The notes under the pieces are model-generated. The model was not told the origin of the DNA and did no database searches. It worked only from the letters and a program-made list of their open reading frames with translations. Below, piece after piece: positions 44,457 to 53,100 of a stretch of 64,000 nt of DNA (positions are counted from its first letter, which is position 1; the number at the start of each line of letters is the position of its first letter). Source of the DNA: Symbiodinium natans (lineage: Eukaryota > Sar > Dinophyceae > Suessiales > Symbiodiniaceae); assembly GCA_905221605.1 (NCBI GenBank), contig CAJNDS010000100.1, forward strand, positions 62,001 to 126,000, in the 5' to 3' direction. Position numbers and translations under genes: made by a program.

Positions 44457-45989
44457 ACTATGTGCACATGTTCATTCATGTAAACGTGCCCGAATGCCGA
44501 ACCAATGAAAACAAGTGGACTCAGAGCTTACGGCTCTTTCGGGGTTCAGGCCGCTTTGGAAGGCTGACGAGACGCTGGGCTTCAGTTGCTTGGGTGCTCT
44601 CGGCAAAGATTCTGTGAAAATAAACACCTTCGGCCTGAATCGGGCTTCTCCAGTTCCCTCTTCTGTTCGCGAATCTCGGTTTTAAGAGCCGGCTCCAGGG
44701 ACGTTTAGGGCTTGTAGGTCTTCTGTAGCCATAGGGCTGCTGGACTGTGCGGAGTGTCGGCTTGACACAGGCCTACGCCAATGTCGCAGGTCAAGTATGC
44801 ACTCGCTCCCCCCCTCCTTCTCTCTCTCTCTCTCTCTCTCTCCCTCTCCCTCTCCCCCTCCCACTGCATTTTTTAAGATACACAATACCTACGCAACGGC
44901 TACGGAGGAGCTGCAGCTTTCTGGCTGATGCCATGTTGCGTGATCCCGCACGACGCTGCACGAAGAGGGGGCCTTCCTTTGCATGGGCGAATAACATGAT
45001 ACTGATGCCTCCGGGCTGAACACAGTACATTCAGCGCTGCACTTTCACGGCCAAGTTCACATGTGTACGTCCTCTACCATTTCTTCAGAAAAGCCTCGCC
45101 GAGTTCTGACGAAAAGAGCTGAGACAAGCGGCAGCAAATCCAGTAGGGCGGAATCCACGCCGTAGCCTGTTGCCACGCGAGAGCCAAGCTCATCGGCCAC
45201 GTCGGCCTGAAGGATTCGTCGAGCATGCCAGAGTCAATTTGACGTCCTGTATACAAACATCCATGTACTGTCGAGCTGCCCAGTGTACACCGATGAGCCG
45301 ATCGATAAGGAGCACCCGAGGCCTCCAGAAGAAAGCTATAGGGTCATGAGACTCTTGGATCGACTAGTAGCTAAACCTAGAGGATCTGAATGTCTGAGCT
45401 TTGCTGGGGGTCGAATTTGGGATGGCTTCCAGCACAGCCATTCGCCTGGCGCCGGAACCTCCAAAGTCCCAACCAAACCTCATCAACACATTCGAGAAAA
45501 GCAAAGGCAAACCTTCGAACAACATGAACCCTAAACCGCCTAACTACTTCAATAAGCCTCAAGCCAGAACACAAAGGGGGTGTCAAGGTTCACCGACCTC
45601 GCGGCAAGTGGGCCCTGGAGGGTCCGCTGCCAAACATCTTGCGAGACTGCCTCCTCGGCTTGCTGGTTCAGGGTCTACAGAATTCATACGCTTCTCAATG
45701 ACAGCAAGGCTAAAGACAACAGGAACCCATTACAGGTTCTTTTCAGGGGCTTCGTCTTCGTTCGGGATTCGGAGGAAAGGGCTTGGTTCTTTCATACTTA
45801 TCAGGGACTTTCTATAGTTGCCTCGTTTGGAATGTTAGGTCCAAGGTGGCTGGAAGCCCATCTTGCTGAGCAGCGGCCAGATCATCTAGGAACTGGAATC
45901 CAAGCGCGCCCAGCGACCCCAACGGGCCCCAACTGTTCAAGGAAGGATCGCGTGCAAAAGCTGCGCTGGTCTCCCATGCATTCCTCCCT

Positions 45990-45994
45990 TATCC
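45990..45994. other. Target site duplication, left copy
   Basis: TATCC, matching 58393-58397. Confidence 0.95.
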
Positions 45995-46137
45995 TGAAGT
46001 TTTCAGGTCAGCACATGAGGGAACATATAAACCGTTAAGTACGCCTCTTTTTATCGGCAACTTGAGCCACAGTCAAGGGTAAAGCGATAGTATGCACAGC
46101 TCGCAAAAGGAGTGTAATTCCTCCATGAAAAACTACA
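45995..46137 (-). repeat. 3' LTR (on the element's strand)
   Basis: 143 bp, identical to 58250-58392. On minus it starts TGTAGTTTTTCATGG and ends CTGAAAACTTCA. It contains GGTTTATATG and GATAAAAAGAGG words that could serve as promoter or polyadenylation signals; this is not demonstrated. Confidence 0.97.
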
Positions 46138-46148
46138 CCCCCCTCACC
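46138..46148 (-). other. Polypurine tract
   Basis: GGTGAGGGGGG on minus directly abuts the 3' LTR, the expected site of plus-strand DNA priming. Confidence 0.85.
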
Positions 46149-46187
46149 GTGCTTGGCACAAGCTAAGGTGGACAGAGGATTACGACA

Positions 46188-46201
46188 CACCCTTTCGGGT
46201 G
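46188..46201 (-). repeat. GNRA hairpin copy 1 (3' untranslated)
   Basis: Minus strand CACCC-GAAA-GGGTG, five pairs closing a GAAA loop. Confidence 0.85.
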
Positions 46202-46284
46202 GCCCGTGTTGTCCCACCCGCTGTGACCGAAACAAAGGTGAAGGGAAAGCAAAACTTGAGCTATAGTGCATACAAAGTGGGCAT

Positions 46285-47187
46285 TCAGCGGCTCCACCAC
46301 TGCGATCCGCGCTGACTGCTCCAGCGGGATGAGCCCCAACCCTGACTAGTTGGCTCACGCCACTCACGCCACTCGCGCCATTCACGGTCTGACCACCACT
46401 GTTCTTGCCCTTGATGCCAGGGTGCTTCACGAACAGCTGTGTCCCTTGATGAGGCGCTCTGCGTCGATGGACGGGTAGTAGTGGCAGCCTCCGTTCGCTG
46501 CTGTGCCGTCTCTCGATTCTTGGCGGCGTGGTAGGCGGTGATTCTTTCCTGCTCCTCGGCAGAGTGGATGCATTCTGCTGCCAGCATTTGCAGCTCGGCG
46601 ATCATGCCTTCCGGCGTATCATGCTTGATTTCCACAATGCCGTTGAAGCTGTAGATCGTGCGGGCACCGGACAAGCGGGTGGCGATATCGGCATAGAAGC
46701 TGAAGCCGATGAAGGCGCCGCCGTAGGCCATCCCGATGGGGTTCTCGGAGAACTGGTCAATCAGTCCAGCCGATTTTAGGCCATCCATTGGCGCATCGCC
46801 ATAGTAAACCAACTTGCCCGGCATTCCCTTTCGGGAAGCTCCGCTGAGGTAGTTCGACCCCGCCTGCAGAAGCCGCTGCTCTTCTGTGCGGCCTGGGTCC
46901 GGGAGCACGGCCTTCACCAGGAGGTCCATTCGGCACGCATCCTGAACCGTGATCCCGTTCCTCATCATCTGCAGGAAGAAGGTGGCATCACGCTCCAACC
47001 GATCTGCAATGGAGTCGAACTTGAGCTTTCTCGCACGTTGGAACTTGTCTTTGGCATCGCGTATGATCAGCGCATCCAGGGAGACTGAGCCCCGTTGTTT
47101 GCTGAACTTTTCTGCGATGCCACGGAGGTGTCCCAGGAGATCGTCATTCCGAGCATTGTACGTCAGCTTGAGGAGTGTGGTGCGACG
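46285..47187 (-). other. Unrecognised C-terminal region of pol
   Basis: Pol residues about 2575-2875. A mixed alpha/beta-looking part (LVYYGDAPMDGLKSAG, PIGMAYGGAFIGFSFYADIA) is followed by a low-complexity tail rich in Trp, Arg and Ser (WREWREWREP). I do not recognise a family. The tail could bind nucleic acid. Confidence 0.6.
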
Positions 47188-50100
47188 GTTTTGCTGGAAC
47201 GAGGAGTACTGACGGCTTGCCTTGTTGGACTCCGGGAACTGGTTTTCACCGCATGTCATGCAAAAGCGCTGCCCAAGCAGGACGATGCGTTGGCAGGCCG
47301 AGCATGGATAGCTCCCGTATGGGGCTTCGCTGTCGCTCTCTGCCTCTTCCGTGTCGGATACCTCCTGTGCAGGCTGCGTTTGGTCATCCACCGATTCCTC
47401 GTCTTGCTCTTCAATGGATTCCAACGCAGCAGCCTCGATCCTCGCCTTCTTTGCCTCGATGAAAGCGCCAACAGTGCCCTTGACTCGCTTGGGTTGGTCT
47501 TCTGGGACAGCCCTTGACGCCAAGGCTTTGACTGTTGAGCTCGAGGAGGCTTGTTCAACAGTATCCGGCTCACCCTCTCGGGTGGCTGCAGGCTGGGCCT
47601 CTCCCGCTTTTGCATAGATCACCTTGTTCGTGTTGGTGTCCACACATGACAGGATATACTGAGGGCCAACGACTGCACGGGTCAAGATCCCGCGGGTACT
47701 GTTCTCGAAGAAGACGAGGCCATCTCGGAGGGCTTCATGCAGGTTCACCGCAATCTGGAACGGCTGCGTCGACCTGAGTCCAGAGGTGTACTTCTCGTCC
47801 TTGAGGGTGGTAGGTGAGAAATACGCATGGGCACGCCCGCCCTTTCTGCCGCCAGCAACCTTGATCCCGGATTTCAAAATCAACTCCACGCTCTTCGCAT
47901 CCGTGCGGTGGTATACGACCTGTGGAGCGACATCCAAATTCTCATCGGTGAGAAACCTCCGGGCAAGGAACTCGTCTGACTCGATGCGCATCACTTTCTC
48001 CGAGTGGCCGGTGACTGCTCTGATCCGCACAGGAAAGAGGGAGAGATTCAGGCTGCTGCTGATCTCGTGTCGGATCCCAAGAATCTCGAACCTCCTCTTT
48101 TTGTCCTGCGCTGTCACCTGCAGTAGCTGTCTTACGCCCCATTTTCGACGAGTTGCTTCATTGAAGCGGTCCAGGAGCTTATCGACATCCGTCCACATGG
48201 CGATGTCGAAGTCCAGCCCATACCAGTCATTCTGGTGTCCCCTCAAGAGCAAGCTGAGCAGCTTGAGGTCGCCGTGCCTGAAGTTCACCCGCTGTTCATA
48301 CTTGCGGAGATCGGCACTTGGCAGAGGCTCAAGGTCGTGGAGCTCCCCGTTGTACCAGTAACCGGTCATCGGGAGGTCCTGCTCCAGGCTTTCCTCTCCA
48401 CCATGGGTTTTGGACGCGTCCTGGTACATCTCGCGGGCGTAGACATCCTCGCTTTGCCCCGACGACTTACCCTTTCGGGTAGCTGCGCTTGTTGCCCGGC
48501 CGTCTGACGCCAGGGGAGGTCGGTAATCCCCATCATCGGCGAGCACGACCTCGTTCAGGGGAAGGTACTCAGCCTTCTCTGACTCGGCCTGGACGACTTC
48601 ACCCTTGACCTCATCGATCTCCGATACGTCCGAAACCACAGGGTATTCCACCTCGGATCGGGCGATCGTCTTGTCTTGCTGAGCGGGTGCGGCAACTGGT
48701 TCATGCGCAGTGTTAGCGTCGGGGACCTCCCACCAGGTGTCTTCCTTGCTGATCTTCACGGGCACAGGCGCCTTGATCTTGTGGACCTTCAGGTCTTTTC
48801 TGCCGCTTTCAACCACCTCCTTGTAGAGGCGTAGGGCTTCACGACCTGCTGCACTGTCCATCCTGTAGCCGCCTTCCACCTCGACGTAGGGGAAAAGATC
48901 TCCTAGTCGATCCAGAACATCTGCATACCGTGACGCTTCCCTTTCTAGGTCGCCAAGGAGCGCCGTGGTGTAGATGTAGTCTTGGATCTGCTTGCGGTTT
49001 TCGGGGGTATCCCAAAGATGAAAATCATCGTAATAGGACAGCTTCATTGCCTGGGATGTGGCGTTCTGAACTTGCAATCCGCGACTCGTGAATTCATCAA
49101 ACATCTTGGAGATGAATTCATTGTACGCGGGATGCAAGTTGTAGGTCTCGTGGTCAACGTTGCCGACGATGCGGACAAACCCGATATGCGGCTCACCCGC
49201 TAGGGTGGCTAGCGCGTCGGCGCAGCGCCTCACCTTCCTCGCAACATCTTCTGCCGAGGTCTGGGAGGTCGAATATGCCGCGCCCGGAGCGAGCCGCGTG
49301 GGGATGCATCCTCGTCGTCCAGCAACTTCATTTCCTGACCACCAAACGATCACATCGATCTCGCACTCCGACCCATACTTGGCACGGATTGCCTGGATCT
49401 CCTCCTGCACCTGCCAAGTGAGCCACGAAAGCGTTTTTCCCCAGCACATGTGGAGTTTATCGCTCGTGTACCTGAGGGTCAGTGCTGCCATGAAGATCTC
49501 CTCTTCGGGAATGGAGAATTTCCATTGCCCCTTGGTGTTCTGTCGCCCAAGGGATGTGACTGAGTCCGTCACCACTAGCAGAAAGCGACTTCGGCGCAAC
49601 CTTTCGGTTGGCTGGAGCTTGCTGAGACCCTCGTTCGAGATGCGAGCCAGCTTAAGCAGATTCGGCGTTGGAATCTCGGGGTCATTGAGGCTGAGGCTGG
49701 CGATGGTCTGTGGGGGGAAGACCTCATAGGACTTGAGGAGCGCGTCATACTCCTTCCCCGCCTGGAGCTGCAAGTACTCCACGCTCAGTCCGGCGTTGAC
49801 GAGCATGTTGAGATGTCCTTGCAGTGCCAAAGGTCGGCCCTCCATGCCAGTATCGCAGGAGTAGCCCGCACCATGGGCGACCAATCGCGACATTGTTCCT
49901 AGTGCCTCAATACTGCTGACCACTTGGAGAGAGCCAGCTAGCACAGAGAGAGTCGGTACAGCAGGCTCAACCGAAGCACTTGTGCACGTGGTGTATGTTT
50001 GTGCGTTCCCGATCGATGCGCGCAAAACCGACGCGACCGTTTCGGGAGTGGTTTTGGGACTTTTACCCCCCTCATCGTGAGGGGATGCACATGAACAAAC

Positions 50101-53100
50101 GCACGCATGTTTCAACTGAGCCCGGGGCGTCCTAAAATCAGTGTCTTGTAGGAGTTGCTTGTCATCGTCACCCAGCTTTGTCCACCCCCCTGATGAGTAG
50201 GCAATGAGAGAATGCCTGTTTCCTGTAAAGGGTTGGACAGCATGTCGAAGGTGAGGGTTTAGGAGCACGGGTTTTCGACAAGTTTGAAGGTTACGGCCGA
50301 ACCAGGTCTTACCGTCTTTGTCAGTGAAAGCGTCCATTCTTTGGTCGGGATCCTCCACCCAGAGCTCGCCCCCCTGATAGGGACCGAAGCCGAAGGACCA
50401 GTTTTGGCTTCCTCTGAGATTAAACTTGTCGCTGTGAACGCCAGCCCTGCCCATAAAATTGATGACAAACGAAGTCCAGGTAAAATGCTTTGGAGCGTGC
50501 TTGCGGATGAAACCATTTATGTAGCGGCACAGTTGGGACATTTGGCCAGTACGCTTTGTTAGGCCGAAGCACCCACCATGTGTCCACAGTCCAAACACGA
50601 AGTATTTGGGAGCCAACTCGGTGCCGGAACGAACAACACTGCGAAGTCTTGAGCTCGACATACGAAGGTTGTCGTACATCATTTCGGCGACCTGCTCGAA
50701 ATCTTCGAAATCATAGCGGTCAGCTCGGCGAAGCAGTTTTGCAACGTGTTCCAGTTGCTCTGTGGTAATGCACACCGACTTCGGAGCAGCGGGAACAGAT
50801 TTCGACACGGAATTTCTTCCGGCTTGAGGGTCGACCGACTTGTAGGTGTGAGCAATGAGCTTCAACGCATGTATCCATTTTGTTCGCTCCGTAAAAGGCT
50901 TTGTGAACACATCTGCAACTTGCTCGCTGGTGTCAACATTGAGGAGGCGAAAATGTCCTTCTTCATATTGCTGACGGAGCCATCCGAAGCTAACCTTTTG
51001 TGTGCGATCTGTATGTCGAAGCACACCTGCACGCCCTGATAACAGCAGAGTAATGGTCGCTTGGTTGTCTTCCAAATGCCTAATCTGAAAACATTTGGGA
51101 AGCTGAACGTGCAAACCATTGATATCTGCAATAGACATGCCATCGGGTCTGGTAGTGCCATACCGAATCTCATCAAGTTCAGGGTCTATGCGTGCCACAA
51201 CAGAACTGTTCGTAGTCTTCATTTCAGCCCTCGGCCCAACCTCGCGGTCGGCTTTGCCGCGCCAAAGGAAGTACCAGAGGCTGAGGCTTGGAAGACCTTG
51301 GGCGCGTACACCCTGATTAGCCGACACCACTTCAGACTCGGTAGAGCTCATTGTTATGGACGTTTGTTTCTTACTGAAGGCGTTGATGGGGTAGTACGTG
51401 TTAGGGCCCACCAGAAACAGAGCACATCCAGTAGTAGATTTTGAATCATACTCACCTGCGAAGTCAGCGTCGCTAAAAAGCCAGAGCCTGCAATCATGTA
51501 TCGAATCCCCAATGAACCCACTCATAGTGAGGTCAATAGAGGAATTGATGTACGATACAAGACGATGTAATGCTAGATCACAATCTGGGCTCCATTTTGT
51601 GACTCGCGAGGCCAAGGATTGGGTTGCTCGTAAAAGGTCCCATCGTGCCATTCTTGCAGCAAACAGGATTTTCATGAGGACCTTACTTGCAATAGGTTGG
51701 AGCCGCCCTGTCTTCTCCGTTTCATTGACGATAGGAGTGGCAGTCCGAAGTTCATGGAATGGTGTGCTCACTGACTTCAACGAGCTACGATCCACCTTTG
51801 CCAATTCACAGTAGCGATCCACACAAGAATGCAAGAAATCCTTCATGTCATAGGTGATTCTTGTAACCGGTTTAGTCATAGAGCCCGGCTTGTCCTCCTG
51901 ATCCCTGGAAAGAGTAACGAACTTGTTCTGTTTGACCTCCTTCTTTGCCTCGGCCTTGTTTCGAACCGACTTACCCTTTCGGGCAGCTGCAACAGCCAGA
52001 CCGAACTCTTCAGGCCCCCGGGCAGCGAGGTCGAAGTACGTCGTACCTGTCCACCACTGTTTGAAGCATTTGTCCCTAGCGATGTTCATATTGTCTTGGT
52101 GTTCTTCTGTCACCCCATCTGCAGCCTGAAAGGTGTATCTTTGAGGTCCAATCGTAGGGAACATCTGAACATCTTCTTCAGTGGGCATATACAACCTCTT
52201 TCTGGGATAGCTATGGTGCCGAACTGCAAGCATGACTTCCGGGATTACGTCCCACCTGTCCTCAGCAATCTTAGCTGGGGCTGCAGTTTCATTTTCGGGT
52301 TCGAAGACATAGTGAAAAGGGTGGTGCTCTTTGGAAAGCGTGACGTTCTTTTCCTCGATGTGTTGACATCCGAAGTAACGTCCAATCACCTCAGCGGGAT
52401 CCATGTCTATTACTGTTGCAATAGATTCCCAGCCTTTCTGGATGTTCTTCGTGGGTCCAGCGAGTTTAAAGTCGTCAACATAAATAACCATTAAGAGCTC
52501 CAAATCGGCGTTGTAAAACACGCTCTTCCATATGTCAGTGAGCACAGGCTCGAATCCCACCTTCTTGAGCTCAGTCTCGCAATGACGTTCCCATATCCCC
52601 CCTGAATCTGGGTGCCCATAAAGAGCCAACTTCAGGGGAACGACCGGGTCCTTCATAGACCTCCAGCCTTTTGGCCATCTATTGCGAGGGAGCCTTACCC
52701 AAGTTTCAACCCCAGTGAAGAGAGCCTGCGTATACGCCTGTCGTGCATCCGCTTGCTGAATCGAGAAGCCGGGCTGAGATCCAAAGACATCCAATATTTT
52801 GCCCGCCTCCATAGAAGCAGGACTGCTCGACATCTCTGCGAAGAGAGCATGATCAGAGTTCTCATCCAAGACCTTGTTGCCCTGAAACACTGACCGACCC
52901 TTGTAACGGCGGTTCGGGTCGTTCTCCTTCAACTCAGAACCTTTTAGAGTCCCGATTTCGAAGATCTTCCCGAAGTGCACTTTCTCATTGGTTTTTCGTG
53001 CTTCTGCCGCAACGGAGTCGTACTCTCTCACTCGTTTCTCTACCCAACAACCCTTATCAACAAGCTTCTTCCACTCTTTGTCGAGGGCAGCCTGCGCTTC

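Larger units (their letters stand above)
42686..45994. other. Stretch without recognised gene, flank of the retrotransposon
   Basis: Contains a CA/TA tract at 44391-44456 and a CT tract at 44818-44842. On minus at about 45240-45090 a frame reading ADVADELGSRVATGYGVDSA then LLDLLPLVSALF may be an exon, but no family is known. The stretch ends at the target duplication TATCC (45990-45994). Confidence 0.4.
46138..46284 (-). other. 3' untranslated segment of the element
   Basis: The stretch between the end of ORF2 and the 3' LTR. It includes a GNRA hairpin copy at 46188-46201, the only clear copy outside coding sequence. A 131-codon frame that overlaps here is a shadow. Confidence 0.7.
48958..49620 (-). 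other. SGNH-hydrolase-like domain
   Basis: Pol residues about 1765-1985. Spaced blocks fit the SGNH order: RFLLVVTDSVTS (block I, D1783-S1784), DVIVWWSGNEVAG (G1860-N1861), and YYDDFHLWD (D1962-x-x-H1965, block V). Some LINEs encode esterase domains of this superfamily. The block I Gly-Asp-Ser is altered to Thr-Asp-Ser, so activity is uncertain. Confidence 0.55.

Noticed and set aside
46035-46430. 131-codon minus frame overlapping the end of pol and the LTR
   Set aside because: It lies out of frame over pol and LTR sequence; the same LTR-encoded tail ends another shadow frame at 58290-58688.
50067-50088. CCCCTCATCGTGAGGGG hairpin inside pol
   Set aside because: The stem and loop do not match the GNRA hairpin family and the flanks differ, so it was not counted.
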